Assembly (NCBI GenBank): GCA_973895155.1
Contig: OZ316892.1
Coordinates: 18,476,001 to 18,540,000 of the forward strand
Direction: 5' to 3'
Source of the DNA: Marsupella aquatica
Taxonomy: Eukaryota; Marchantiophyta
DNA length: 64,000 nucleotides
Made by a program: the position numbers and the translations under genes
Shown here: positions 1 to 13,600 of the stretch, piece by piece
Layout: each line of letters starts with the position of its first letter
How positions within the stretch are numbered: the stretch's first letter is position 1
Notes under the pieces: generated by a model
Told to the model about the DNA's origin: nothing
Database searches by the model: none
What the model saw: the letters and a program-made list of their open reading frames with translations, nothing else

Positions 1-550
1 CAAGTAGCTGTAATTTTGGCTTGCTGTACAGTAGCAAGGAAGGCCAATAGTTTCTAATATGAAAGGATGTTGCAGCCATGAAATGTTGGACAGGCAGCGG
101 TCGGTAGCGCTTGCTGCAGGGGCGTTGATTACTGCGTCCTGCTCTCGCTCTGTTTCCGCTTGATTGATGTCTTGAGCAAATATGCGGGTGCTGTTCTTGT
201 CACGTTGGCCAGTTTCTTGGTCAGGGGCGTGCTTGTTCACTTGTGTTGCCAGTGTAACCCGGTATTCGTTGCCTTAGATAATTTTGTAGGACGTTGGGGC
301 CGTAAATTGATAGGACTGTCTATCTTGACTTTGTTTCGGTGCTACGTGGTTCCTTGACTTGTTGTCAACTTCGAGTGAAGGCGTCTGGGAGCTTTCACAG
401 GACCGGAGGCCAACCTTAGCAAAACTTAGGTCTACCGGGAAAAGGTTGCCTGCGGGACGTCCCAGTTTCCCACTCGTCCTGTGACTGCCTCGGGAGGAGA
501 CAGTTGTAATAGCACACATGCATTGATTGGCTCAAAGAGAGGCATTCGAG
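1..550 (+). other. 5' flank and probable 5'UTR of the ankyrin gene
   Basis: No protein-coding gene is recognised here. The stretch precedes the ATG at 551. A minimal upstream reading frame, ATG CAT TGA, lies at 518-526, 24 bases before the main start. If it falls inside the transcript it could lower or condition translation of the main frame. The main frame is closed by that same TGA at 524-526, so 551 is the first in-frame ATG. No clear TATA box was picked out. Confidence 0.5.
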
Positions 551-3276
551 ATGGCTGGGTTGACGACGGAGGAGATATCCAAGTTTGGGCACAGCCCCGC
601 TCATTTAGCTATTGCTCGCCACGATCATAGCACACTGAGGCGCATTCTGGCATCCGTGCCCCTCCCGGCAAAGGCAGGCGAGGTCTGTACAGAAGAGCAG
701 TCGATTTTAGCAGAGAAGAGAGCCGACGAGGCGTCCACCGTAATCGATCGCAGGGATGTACCAGGACGGGAGACGCCTCTGCATCTGGCCGTTAGGTTGG
801 GGGATCCCGATGCGGTCGAAATGCTCATGGCTGCTGGAGCGGATTGGAGCTTGCAGAACGAGCACGGTTGGAGCGCCCTGCAGGAGGCTGTGTGCGCGAG
901 AGAGGATACTATTGCGATGATTATTACCAGGTACTACCAGCCAATGGCATGGGCGAAATGGTGTCGGCGTCTGCCTCGTCTAACGGGCGCCATGCGCCGC
1001 ATGAGGGACTTCTACATGGAGCTGACATTCCACTTTGAGAGCTCGGTGATTCCCTTCATTGGCAGAATTGCTCCATCCGACACGTACAGAATATGGAAGC
1101 GTGGCTCCAATCTCAGGGCGGACATGACTCTCGCAGGTTTTGACGGTTTTAGGATTCATAGGTCTGATCAGAGTTTCTTGTTCTTAGGGGATGGCAGCGA
1201 GGATGGCAAGCTGCCCGCAGGGTCGTTGTGCGTGCTGAGCCACAAGGAAAAAGAAGTGATGAATGCTCTGGACGGGGCAGGCGTTCAGCCGTCCGAAGCG
1301 GAAATTGCACAAGAGGTCGCGGCAATGTCTCAGACCAACATGTACAGGCCGGGCATCGATGTTACACAAGCTGAACTCGTCTCTCATTTGACCTGGAGGC
1401 GTCAGGAAAGGACGGAGATGGTCGGCGCCTGGAAGGCCAAAATTTATGATATGCACAATGTGATGGTTAGTGTTAGGTCGAGAAGAGTCCCGGGGGCAAT
1501 GACGGACGAAGAGCTCTTCGCCGTGGAAGGCGATAGACACGACGGAGTAGACTTCGATGAGGACTACACCGATGTCTTAACAACAGAGGAGAAGCTTCAG
1601 TTAGAGAGTGCACTGAGGCGCGACAATTTTGATATCGCGGACGACGGAGGCTTCGACGACGGGCTGGGGAGACCGGGCAAAGCAGGAGGGCTGCAAAATG
1701 GAAGTTACGATAGTTTTGAAGAAGATGTAGAGGTTGTAGATGAAGATTACAACTTTCATTCTTCTCCGTCTCCGTTTGTTGAACGTCGCGAACATCAGGA
1801 CGCGGCAGTCTTGCTGTCCGCGAATAACAGTAACGAGAAGAAGGGATGGTTTGGTTGGGGTAGGAAAAGCGTTAAGGTTGAGAGAAAGAGCTCGGCACCT
1901 CTCGTAGAAGAGAAGCCGTCGTCGAGCGCTGAGCCTCCACGAAGAGTGTCGAGACATCCAGGAGGGACTATACGGGAATCCACAGGACATCGGAGGTCCG
2001 TCGATTGCAGAGGATCGGAGCGGCAACTGGAGATCTTGGAGAGCAGGGGTAGGCATTCTGTAGACGTCTGTGCCGGTAGGAGAGCTTCGGTGGACAGGAG
2101 AGCTTCCTCGTATACTCGAGAGGACGATTCTCTAATCCCTTCTAGGAGAGGAGGAAAAGACAGCAAGCTGACGACCAAGAAGTCGATCAAGGAGCCTATT
2201 CGAAGGCGCAAAACTGAAAGTAGTCATGAGAGCGAGTATAAGAAAGGATTGCGGCCGGTGCTGTGGTTGACTCCGGACTTCCCCCTGCAAACGGAAGAGC
2301 TATTACCTCTCCTAGACATTCTTGCCAATAAGGTCAAAGCCGTCCGAAGGTTAAGGGAGCTGCTGACCACGAAGATGCCTCCAGGAACTTTTCCCGTGAA
2401 GGTGTGCACATGCACATCTCGTTTTTTATTATCGTTCTTTGAATTGTGGTTTCATTGATGACGAGCAAGATTGTCTATGATTGTTATTGCTACCTTATAG
2501 GAGGTTTTGTGCAGTTGTAGTGTTTGGCTCTTTCTGGTGGGGGCATTTTTCCAGACAGTATATCTTTGATTCGTTTTTCTTTTACGGGTGTGACTGAAGT
2601 TTGATAGTGTAGTGGGACGGTGAGAGGCGTTTTATATTTAGAAAGAGGTTTTAGTGGTTTGTGCAGGAGGTCAGTTGTTTAACTCTCCTGCAACGTTGTA
2701 GTATTTCTGGGACGGTGAGAGGTCCGTCAGAGTGAGGGAGAGTGAAAATTACAGAGTTAGTTTTGAATAATTTTAGCATCAGGGGGTAACTTATAGTTTG
2801 TGCCGTTTCTATGAACTGTTACAGAACTTGTCCGTCCATTTATCAGATGTGCTGACATGGGGCAATTTTGGGTATGTACGCAGGTCGCCATTCCTGTGGT
2901 CCCAACCATCAGAGTTGTCATCACTTTCACCAAGTTCGAGGAGCTCAAGTCCTCCGAAGAATTCAGTACACCCGTATCAAGTCCTGGGCACTTTCAAGAT
3001 TCAAAGGAGAAAGAGGGTGATGGTCAAAACGCTTCAGGGGCATCGTGGTTTTCATGGATGAGGGGCGGTTCGCAAAACCAGGGGACCAATGGTGCTACAT
3101 ACTTGGAGGACCAAATAGAGCAGGAGGTAGATCCTTTCGAGATTCCAAGCGACTACCAATGGGTTGACATGAATGAAAAAAAGAGACGCATGAAAGAGAA
3201 GAAGGGTAAGACCAAGAAAGGAAAGAAGCCTGTCAGATCTAGAGCAGATATGGAAAGTGACAATGACACGATGTAG
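551..3276 (+). CDS. Ankyrin-repeat protein with GPCR-chaperone (ANKRD13-like) domain
   Basis: Two exons, 551-2401 and 2884-3276, join in phase 0 across a 482-base GT-AG intron to give about 747 residues. The start is the first in-frame ATG after a stop at 524-526. Residues about 10-40 and 80-125 form ankyrin repeats (the motif TPLHLAV is visible). From about residue 140 to 290 lies the conserved block of the GPCR-chaperone/ANKRD13 family (DFYMELTFHF, a Trp-Lys-Arg-Gly stretch, Phe-Asp-Gly-Phe). The family signature resumes at the C-terminus, running from LWLTPDFPL through PPGTFPVK at the exon junction to VPTIRV. The middle, about 360-590, is acidic and then Ser/Arg-rich and probably disordered. 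The last 60 residues are Lys-rich and could act as a nuclear signal. Animal relatives bind ubiquitinated or membrane receptor cargo; the plant role is little known, so the function here is inferred from family only. Confidence 0.88.
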
Positions 3277-6200
3277 ATGAAGCCTTGGTTCACAGGTATG
3301 TACATGCACCGTCGTAGTTCCCTTGATCCAATCTGAGGATACCGTCCAGGTGACTATTTTGAATCACGTTAGAACTCGCTATTAGGAATCAGTCTGAAGT
3401 AATCGGTAGAAGAAGCATTTATGTACATCCATTGGTGTACACGTTTGATTTAGGTGGATAAATTTCAACATGGCCAACAGGCACTAGTGCCTTTGTGTGG
3501 AGGGTACTAGAATTGTGGATGCTAGGCAGGTATATGAGTTGAGAGAAATGCACTGTCACTTCATGTTTATTTGAAGTTCTTTGAAGATAACGTGAGCAAA
3601 CTCATCTCACCGGGATGGAGCCCATTAACAGAGAAAGCCTTGGTTTATTTTATGCAGTTAGTGCTTTAGATTATTATTCAGAAGCCGTGGCACTTTCGAT
3701 TCGACATCATGACTGTCTTGTGAACCTCAAAGTCCCCACGAAGAGTCACGGCTTGAGACATCCTCATTGCCATGTGGAATAGTCTCTCGCATAGACAGTC
3801 GTCTTCTCAAGTGCGCCGAATAGACTGATGGTTGCAAACTCAATATTCAACAAGTTGTTGGAAGTGCAAGCTTGGTTACGGGTTGTCTTGGTGTGGAGGT
3901 AAGAAGTTTTATGGCAAAGTTCTCTGGCATCGTAGTTACTCTTACGAGAGAATTGGAATTACTACAACCAGATCGTTTCAGTTGGTTGAAATCATAATTT
4001 CAAATGCTGCTGATGGCGTTGTATCAATTTTCTTTGACCCTTAGGTCAACGTGATGTAAATTTGTTTCGCAAGCTCGCTGTCACAAACTGTCATCTCGAA
4101 TGCTGGTGTTCCCAAACTTAGGACCGTCTCCTGCTTTTGGTGCATCTGCATGTTCTGCTCTAGCCGCCACCAATAAGTGACGCCAGGGGGTGTTCCGACT
4201 AGTTCATCACTGAGAGTAAGCAGTCTCGTCTTAGGATGTAGATTACTGTACAGATGTTGAACAAGAGTCTCTCCGTAGAAAGTGAATAAGGCCCCCCTGA
4301 GTACAGTACAATGGTGGATTGCACCCCGTTACATGTTCTGTGACTGGCATGGTAGGTGATCGTTCTGGGCTGACCTCGTCTCTTGACTTCAAAGTATGTA
4401 GCTTTGATTCTCTCCGGTACATTAGACTGAGCGTAATCTGCCACACATACGGGCCCTTCCGAGACTTCCGAGTTCGATGGAGGGGGAGTGATATCCTCTG
4501 GATATGCTGCCAACTACAGGAAGTAGTAGATCGCATTTTGGATCCAATCGATTATTTGACTTTGGCGTTCTCTATTTTTTTTGTAATGGGCATCAGGGAA
4601 AGGCCCTTTTTATTCTTAGTATATGGGGATTAGTAAGTTGCCATGTTGGATTGTAGGTTTACGTGGCCTCCTACCTTCTGGAAGTAGTTCGGGCGTGGGT
4701 GACTATTTCAAATGTTTACTCAAGAGAGTAAAGCCCAGCACGTTAGTTCGTTGTAATTGTATATAAGAAACAAGATGCCGCGCCCGTAAGTTGATTGTTC
4801 TATGTTGCCGTGGCTGAGGCAGACCGAGGAACGGACATGTTGGTTGATTTCGATATCCATTTCCGATACAGATTTGATCTATGTAGCTGTTGGGAAGGAC
4901 GAGAAAGAAACTTCGTTGGCCGCGCATCTCTTAGTCAAATGATGACGTGAGTCCAGGTAAGAAGGATATGTATGTGTTTGATGCCCTGCATTCATCAGAT
5001 AGGAAGGAATATAATTTTGAAGGTAGTTGGACAGAAGTAGAGGGAAAGCCAGAGGAAGACTATAGAATAGATTGATCTCACTTTATGTAACCAAGAGAGC
5101 GGATGCATGCAATAGTGCCGTCGTAGGAAGTCGACGAATATGAGCGGAAAGGTTTCTGAATATCGGATGACAAATATCATGAGTATGATTTTGCCGATTC
5201 CGTGAAGGATCACAGCCAGGATGCGAGTTTCGCGAGAGTCCTTGAACCCTCGAAAACGAGAGCGAACCACTGTATCAACTATAGTCTGGACAATTCCCCA
5301 AACCCCTTCCCACCGGATAGAAATAAAATAGTCTCCAGTTCTGGTTGGAAGAGGAGAGTGTACATCTCTACCTTGGCGAGAATGCCGGGGTCTTCCCTGG
5401 TTCGCTCACGATTCATCCTATTTGTGAGCAGGGTCGTAGGCACAGAGCTTGCCGGTTCTTGTTGTGAGCGTTTGACTTGGAACTCCCAAAAGCTACGGTA
5501 CAGTGTTCTTTGCTGGATAGTAATATACTGTAACGCGATTCTTTGCCTTCCCGAGATTTGTGGCCAGCTACGTAAGGACTATCTTTGACCCTAGATATGC
5601 GCATAAACCAACAGAAGTTCTTCCCCCATGGGAAACTACAGTTCCGTTGTTCTATTTGCTTTCTTTGTGGTGCACCTTGGGTCTTGGATAATTTTTCCCT
5701 GCTGGCTCCTACCCAATGGAGCTACAGTAGTTTGTGGTCTCGGGCAGCTCGCGGACAGGTCGCTTACAAGGTACCAGGTCGAGACAAGGGACCAGCTTCG
5801 AAAGGCATTCTCAACTAATTCAGCCATTCAACACATGAAAGAAAAGCGTCACAATTGAGACTAGTGGAGATCGTGTGTCTGCCTATCTATCGAATCTTTC
5901 GCTTGCTATGTTTTGATCCGTTACACTTATCTCAAGTCTCGATTTCTCCACGTCCTTCCGTGACCTTGACGGATTTCCTGTCGTTTCTAGACATTAATTT
6001 TGGGTTGTCAGTGTCTCAAGACATTGATCTTTAATTTGTCCGTCGAGATTCTCTCACTTTTCGTGAACGCATGATGCAATAATGGATTGCTCATCTTTAT
6101 GAACTCCTTTTGTACAGCACTTTTTGTGGGCAGTAATATGACGTAGCTCAAGGTTTTAGACCCGTGGTTGCAGCGTAAGCGTGAGATTGTCAGGTCCCAT

Positions 6201-7926
6201 CCTGGCTGGGTGGGTTGTGATGTGTGGACTTGGGCTTTTGTCCACTCCGCGCACTGACTGCTGACCAGCTTGCACTTGTCTGGTGGGTAAATATGTGGGA
6301 TTGTGGGGCCAACATATCTCTTTCGTGACGGACCGAATTATCGGTCCGAATTACAGGAGAGGTGATGGGAAAGGAGAACAACTCTGTTGGAGCTATTTAC
6401 TCCTGTAGGTGTGGGTTGTATTGAAAGAGAAAGGCTGTTTGCTCATGAGGTGCTACAGGAATGTCACTGCCAAGGACTTCGAGCGTTTGGCTTCCACAAA
6501 ATGATGTTGGTGACGTCATTTACAAGCAAGCTTTCTTCTCTCCCTCCCCAGTCGATGCCTTCTTTCTGTGAAGGTGCCCGATGTCCTCTCTTCTCTCTCC
6601 CTCACTGCCTATTGTTCCAGTACAGTACTTCCTCTGCGATCTTGGCTTGAAATCTGTTGCAATGCTGCCCACCAAGGATGCATCCACAGGCGAGGAACGT
6701 GACCAAGCATGAGAATGCAGAAAAACAAGGTGGAGGAACCAGAAATCGAGAGAGAAAGGCAGACAATACCTCTTATGTAGTTTACTCCAGATTGCTATCA
6801 GGCTTTTCAGTTCTCTGCCCGGGGAGGGTGTTAGTTTTCTTGGTCACTTAGTGGATTCTTTGGTTGGTTGTTCGGTTTTGGTTGTGAGTGACCCCTTGGC
6901 TTGTTGGGCTTTCTTGGTCTTATCTGGGCTTTTTCTCCTCCCTTTTCACTTTATTCTGTTAGTTCGCCTTTGGGACCCTGTCTTCCTCCTTTGTGTGCTT
7001 TCGCATTGTTATATAATCTCTTCAAGCCTACTGGAAGTGACAAAGTTCTTTTGGTGTGGTGGAGTTTCAATATATAGTATGCTGCCTGGAACATGCTTTA
7101 CTTTTTGTCTGGTAGTGATGTGTAAGTGGATAAAATTAAAGAGTAAAACTAGAATGTGAATAGGATAATATAATATAAGTAAAGTACATGCAAATAAAAG
7201 CACAGTGACTAATGAAAAGTACAATTAAATTTTATGACATAAAGATGCCAGGAGTTGTGCACTTATTTCAATGTGCCTTAATGACACTCATTTCAATAAA
7301 AACCATAAACTTAGGAAAGAAATATAAACTTAGGAAAGAAAACCACTAGGGAAAGACAGGCTGTTTTGCCATGAGGGGAGCCCCAAGCCATGAGGGGAAC
7401 TTAAGACAGGATGTTTTGACTTTACTTAGAATCATTGCTCTCACTCATGAGAATACTTAAAAGTGATAGAAAAGGAGGCCCTTGGTTTCTCTCTAGGAGA
7501 TAACAAAGTTTCAAAATGAAGGGGGCTGCCCAAATAAATTCAAAATAGTATAGGATACCAAACTTTAAAGGGGTCCAAAAATGGATCAAAAGTCTCTATG
7601 ATACAAAGGATGCCCTGATGGTACCCCAGCATACCAAGACTCCTGTAAAAGGATTGGTGGATGGGGATGACAAAGATGCACATCCAAGGATACTATAAAC
7701 AATTGTGATGATGACTGCCTCAATACATTACACCAGTGAGAATGGGTTAAATCAACATCTAGTTAAGGTTCCCCGTTTTTCTTGGGCCCTATACCCTGTT
7801 TGTTCCCATTTTCAATGGAGCCTGCCCGTGAGCCCCTTTGCAATGTTGGTTACCATTGTGGCACTGCTCTTGGGGATAGTTCTTATTCCGAAACATCATG
7901 CACATGTAAATACCATACAAAGTAGT

Positions 7927-8160
7927 TGACACAACGAGTACGTGGTTCACTTCACGATTGAGGTTATGTTCACGGCAAAAGCAAGAGATCTTTATTTATC
8001 TCTTGCTTCACTCCAACAATGAACTGAAGATCCACCAAGGGCTTACATTAGCCCTGGTTATATACTACATGCATCACTGTTAACCTAAGTTAAGTCCTAA
8101 CCTGAGTTAGTTTAACTACGGTTAGCCTTAGAGTCACAAGACTAAAAACAATACTCAACA
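7927..8160 (-). repeat. Solo LTR candidate (copia-sized, 234 bp)
   Basis: Read on the minus strand the block starts TGTTGAG and ends GTGTCA, the TG...CA ends expected of an LTR. It has a TATA-like GTATATAA in the first half and AATAAA near the end. A 9-base perfect palindrome (GCAAGAGAT / ATCTCTTGC) surrounds the AATAAA. I see no clear 5-bp target duplication and no internal retroelement sequence next to it. It could instead be an unrelated AT-rich repeat. Confidence 0.4.
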
Positions 8161-9489
8161 ACTGCGACAAACCACGTGGATTGGATCTATTGACAAAGGG
8201 AAAAGTTTTGTCATTTTCAAAATTTGCCACCCTTTAGGGCTTGGGACAACCCAAACCCCCGGCCATCTCCCATTCCAAGTGGAAGCACATCATGTTCTCA
8301 GCTTTTGTCCTTGGCAGGTCACATTTCTGGAAATCCTTGATTGGCAGTAAACTACCACTGGCTGTCAGGTTGGGGGAAGACAAAGAGTGTAAGTTTTTAC
8401 TTTCTTGAGAACATTTTGGACTTATTTTAGTAACCTAGATGCATCAGATTTTGCATTAGAGCTGGTGGGGCTTTAAGACCTCATTGGGATTGTGCCCTTT
8501 TTATAGTACACTTTTTTATAACTTTTTCTCTGACTTGGATTGTGTCTTTGGGGGCCACTGTATGGAGGGTCCTACATTGAGTGCAACAGTTTTAGGTCTG
8601 GCCCCCTAACTTGTAAGTGGTTTATTTTAGTAGCCCTTCTTTACTTCAAAATGATCATTAAATTTTTTTTTACCTGTGAAAAACTGTAAGTAAAGTTTCA
8701 TCCTGGATTAAACAAGGCCTATAAAGATAAGTACCTCATAAACTAGAGCCCAGCTTTACAGTCAATACAAATTACTTCACCTCTCCACTTAATAGTGCAT
8801 CCCACATCTCCTGTAGAGTCCATAGACCATGAAACTAAATCATTGTACATATTATTCCATGGTTGTCAAATTGTGTGGGCGTTTTGTCTTTTTGTCATCC
8901 TTACAAAGTAATCACATGTGAGCCAAGAGGCAATGAAGACCACAAGGTATATGATTCCAATATTCTGTTGATTGCTGTTGTTATTCTCAAGGTTGAAGAT
9001 CAACATTTTCTTTCAATGGATTGTTTATGTTAAGTCAATACATATTAGATCTAACATTTGACAGTTTTTCAGCAGTTTTTTATCATTTGTTTTCAACTAC
9101 TAACATCAGGATGTGTATTGCTCAAATTGAATTTCTTTGATTGCTCTGTAAAGAGCACATGCTGCTAGATGGGATGGAATATCACTTTCCAGTACTTGCA
9201 GTGACGGCAAAGTGCTGAGGCTAGGAAAGTTTTGCCTTTGCTTGGCAGCCATAGCCTGGACCTTGAGATGTGGCTGTACATATTAGGTTGACCATGGTTA
9301 AGGCCGGGTTGCTGAGGTTAGATTAGTCGAGAGGCCTATACCCTAGAGGGGCACTTCATTGCGCTCATACTAGAGATCAATCTTCAGGAGTTTGAGCCTA
9401 AAGAGAGAGAAGAGGAGAGACTAAAGACAAAGAAGATGCATGATAACTTGCTAGCCTATGGCGTGTAACTATACAATATTAGAGCATAA

Positions 9490-9815
9490 TAGGGCGTGTC
9501 AAACCATGGCCGTAACTCTGTTATGGCTTAGGACATAAAATGCACTTATGGCCTGGACGTAACTTGTTACAGGGTACCTAGAAAGGTGCCCCGTAAGGAG
9601 CAGACGTCCTAAACTTGTATGTCCGTAAGACAGAGATTGTCCGTTTTTCTGAAAGAGCAGTGTGCGCAGGAAGTGTTTCTACCCTGCAAGTAGGTTTTAC
9701 AGGAGGTGTCAAAACGTGCCGCTCTTGCCCATAAAGATTCCCATAACATATTTTATGGCGCTTTTTTAATCAGGGACACAACGCAAGGCTTACGGCTGTG
9801 CTTTGACACGCCCTA
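9490..9815. mobile_element. MITE-like element with 25-bp terminal inverted repeats
   Basis: The block begins TAGGGCGTGTCAAA and ends TTTGACACGCCCTA. The inverted similarity continues with a few mismatches to about 25 bases (CCGTAA / TTACGG). At 326 bp with no coding capacity it fits a non-autonomous DNA transposon. The terminal sequence resembles hAT-type ends, but I do not see an 8-bp target duplication, so the superfamily is uncertain. Confidence 0.6.
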
Positions 9816-10282
9816 ATGGTTCTTCTCCCGGCCATAGATGGGTGAACTATGTATCTATGTCCGTGTTGATTGTATGTTACATACTGGTTTGATTTGACAT
9901 GTTGATATCTGATAATTACAAACACCTACAGATTCTCTTAAACTGTACTGAGGATACAAAAGGATGTATTTATCTTCATTTTTATATCTTCCTTTAGAAA
10001 TACATCTTGTTGTATCCTGGGAGAATGGATCCATCCAACTTTGCTCAAAGTATGAGTGGTATGCAGTTGATCCATTAGGGCCAGTCCTTTGATTTCGCTA
10101 AGGCGTTCACCAAGCAAATGCCAAATATTGCCAAAAAGAGATCTAAGTTTAGGAAGTGGGTTAAGGGTTGCTCAACCGATTGACTGGGACTGAGGAGGCT
10201 AATCCTACAGTTCCTCAATCACCAAGAGCTCCTAGGTTGGAGCCAGCAGAAAGGGTTGCCTCATGTCAGTATTTGCAGGTGT

Positions 10283-10530
10283 AGGCTATAGCCTAAATTG
10301 TTTAGAATCCTTGCATGCACCATGTCCAATGCAGGGACCCTCATGAAGTCAGTAAAGCTGAAGAAGACGAGCTGATTAAAAAATGCAGTAGCAGTTTGTT
10401 CGACTACTGCGATGCATATCTGATTCGTGCAGGCTATAGCATAAATCGTTTAGAATCCTTGTATGCACCATGTCCATTGCACTCTACTTTAGCTAGACAG
10501 TGCCGACTACTGTGATGCTTTCTGATTCAA
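10283..10530. repeat. Tandem duplication, unit about 148 bp
   Basis: The string AGGCTATAGC followed by a shared 40-base stretch containing TTTAGAATCCTTG and CACCATGTCCA occurs at 10283 and again at 10431. The following GACTACTG(C/T)GATGC tract is also repeated. The second copy is partial. Confidence 0.6.
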
Positions 10531-10653
10531 TTGCCAAGCAGAAGGCAGGCTTGAATTTAGTTAACAGATTATGACCTCGAACATTTTACTTTCCCGTCAA
10601 TTGTTCCATTTCCTCTGAGTTCACTTAAGAGGTTGAAAATGTGCAGCAAGAGG

Positions 10654-13600
10654 CTATCTTGAGTAAGTATTATTGAATCTGCCTCTTCCTCTGTGCCAAC
10701 CTCTCAATGGCTGTTTTCTATCTGGACTATTTCTTTGTCTAGTACCATTCTGTTCTCGTCCTAAACCATGATCAGTCCTGTTGCCCCTGTAATTAGAACT
10801 ACCCGAGCCCCTGTGACGTCCTCTACCTCTACCTCTACCTCTAGGAAAACTACCTCTCCTATCCCCGCTGAACTCCATTGTACAACTGTCGTCTCTATCT
10901 CTGTCATGATAGACAGCTTCAACCGGCCAGTTGTTTCGATTTTTAAGTGGATACTGGCGAAGTGGACTTTCTTCTTGCATTTCATCTTTGACGGTATTGG
11001 CCTCTAGAGACAGTGAATCATGCCACCCTGGTCCCTTCCAACCGTTGGTAACTTGACCCCTCATTCGTCCTACTACGGGTGCCTCCGATATTAATGCCGG
11101 TATTTGTCTCGAAAATCCTGGCATTGCCGGTCTTCCTGGAAAGATTACTACTGATCCGGGATTCCTCGTACAATGATCCTCGACCTCTTCAATTTTTACT
11201 GCGATTGGCCTTCCCCGTTTAGCGTTGGATCCTTCTGCTCGATCATGTCGTTCATCCTGATCAGCCTTCCTTTTCAAGCAATCTCGACTCGAAGTTGGGT
11301 CTCCACTGTTTAGGTTGGAATCCCCCACTGCCCGCAGACCAGATGTGGCACTCTGTGGCTGTTCTGAACTGACCTGACTTGAGGGTAGGAAGTTACCAGT
11401 ATTTACATGAGCTTCCTCACCAGACCTTGTATGGCTTGGAAGTTGCTCAGCTTCGGTGGCTGTGGAGGCTAGGCCCTCAAACTCAATTGGATCCCTATCT
11501 GGCTCAGCTGGGGAGACTGAATTGGTTCCTTGCTCAGAGCTGGTGTGATTTAGCTGCTGCAAAATTCCACTGCGTACATGAGTTTTCTGCTCAAACCTCT
11601 TATGGCTAGGTAGGTGTCCAGCGTCGGTCCTAACTGCAGTGGGCCCTTGCTCAAACCTCCTCTGTTTTGTGTATGGCGAACGACCATATGCTACATTGGC
11701 TTGTCGACCAGCATCCTTCAGGCTTGTTTCCAGTTTGGTTGGCCTCGAGTTGTGACATAAAATTTGATACAGGCCCCGAGCTGTGGCATCCTCTAAAAGA
11801 GCATTCCATGCAGGGCTCTGGCGCCGCAAAGTCTCTGCATGGCCTACAATGATTAGTGAATGCCTGGCTCTTGTCAGAGCCACATTCATGCGTCTCACAT
11901 CAGAAACAAAGCCAAGTCCATGCTCAGCCTGTGCCCTGACACATGAAAGAATGATGACATCTTTTTCCCGTCCTTGGAAACCATCAACAGTGTTAACCTC
12001 ACAGGCAATCTCATCAACGCCATGCTTTTCAAGGTTCTGCATGATAACAGACCTCTGGGCCAAGTAGGGTGTGATAACGCCAATATTTGGCTCTACTCCC
12101 TCTTTCAAACTTCTCACTACACCCTGAACCACAGTGGCCACAACCTCAGCTTCATCTACGTTGGAAATAGAGTGCCCAACCAGCTCCTCTTGCTCGACAC
12201 CCCATGTAACATCCAGAAAAGAGTAAGCTCCAAGTTTGAAACTATATCCACAGATGTCAATGCCCTTCTCCAGAGCATTTTCCTTGAAAATTGGCAGCAT
12301 GGACTGGGACTGAAGTGAATCTTTGAGGCGACCTTCATAGAATGTGGCTGAAGGAAATTTAGAGATGAAAGGATGCATTCGATACTGAGTTGTCATCAGG
12401 AAAACTGGTCGACCTGCCTCTTGCATTCTCTCAAAGAGACTTCTTCCATATGCCTTACCTGGATAACATCCCGTATCAATATGAAAAGAATAACTCATGC
12501 ATTACAAATTACAATGATCTAAAAGCTGTAAAGGGATTACAGTGGCAAGGGCCTTCCATCAGCTGCACTCAATCAGGAGAACAAGGCTTTCGATAAATCA
12601 CGGAAGGAGACTCCCCCCACAGGATAACATGAGTGATAGTGAATTTTGAATAGCAAGAACTCAATGCTGGGCGATAAGGTGTTTTACCAGGCCTCTGCAG
12701 GACAACGGCAGGCAGCTGGCAAGGATCACCAACCATCACGCACCGGCCTTTGACTCTCTGAAGAGCAATCAAAACCTCGCTTTCCAGTGCCTGATTATTC
12801 AAACCAACCTCAGGAATTATTGCCGTGAAAGTATTTACGAGTCTAAGCATTGTAAATCTCTTAAAACAGCATGCTAAGCTCGTCCATGTTGGTTAAAATT
12901 GCTCATTGACCAAGGTTTATTTGGCATTGGACTATTCGAGCAGTCAATGTGACAACTTACAAGCAAAGCAACATTTATGAATCTTTGTTTTTATAAAAAC
13001 CGAAACAAGTCTCAAGGCTCAAAAGCAAGGGTCCCTTTTTGGTCAAGGGAAGTCACCTGAGCTGCCTCATCTGCATTTTGTTGCATGGGACATAACGAAA
13101 TGATGGCCGCAATAACAAATTTCCACAACAAAGTAGACAATACCCATCAGCAACTGAGATCACAGTTCTCCTCAGGTTTTAGAATAGATACAGAAACTGA
13201 TTAATTCTAAGGTTTGGCAGTAATCCTACCTGAAAGCAGCAGGAAAGGATTAGCCCATCATCTTAACGAAACAGGTCAACAGCAAAATTTCAGTTCAAAT
13301 ACTTGTAACACTTTGAATTCCCAGCAAGGTTTTGCTGATAGTGTTGCTGGGTTTGTGCGATACTCACCAATAATAAGAAGGTCAAACTTTTGATTAACCT
13401 CGTCGAAAACTTGATGCCCACTTCCACTAATAGTACAACAAACGATGAATGCTCCAGCAATGGTGTCTCTCCTAATAGTGCTGATATTTGAAGCAGAAGA
13501 TTTGCCTTGCACAAACTTGTCCAGTGACACAGCAAGGCAGGCAGTCTGAATAGATCTTTCTACGCCTAATCTAACAAGAGTGCCTCTCTTAGGTGTGTAT

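Larger units (their letters stand above)
3277..10653. other. Intergenic spacer, 7.4 kb, repeat-bearing
   Basis: No convincing gene was found on either strand; the open frames are all about 100 codons or shorter and have no recognisable domain. The spacer holds a solo-LTR candidate (7927-8160), a TIR-bearing MITE-like element (9490-9815) and a 148-base tandem duplication (10283-10530). Small direct repeats sit near 7310-7420. The two flanking genes are convergent, so both 3' UTRs must end in this stretch. Base composition becomes more AT-rich from about 7.1 kb. Confidence 0.6.

Noticed and set aside
844-1038. Alternative-frame ORFs within the ankyrin gene.
   Set aside because: They are shadows of the domain-supported frame.
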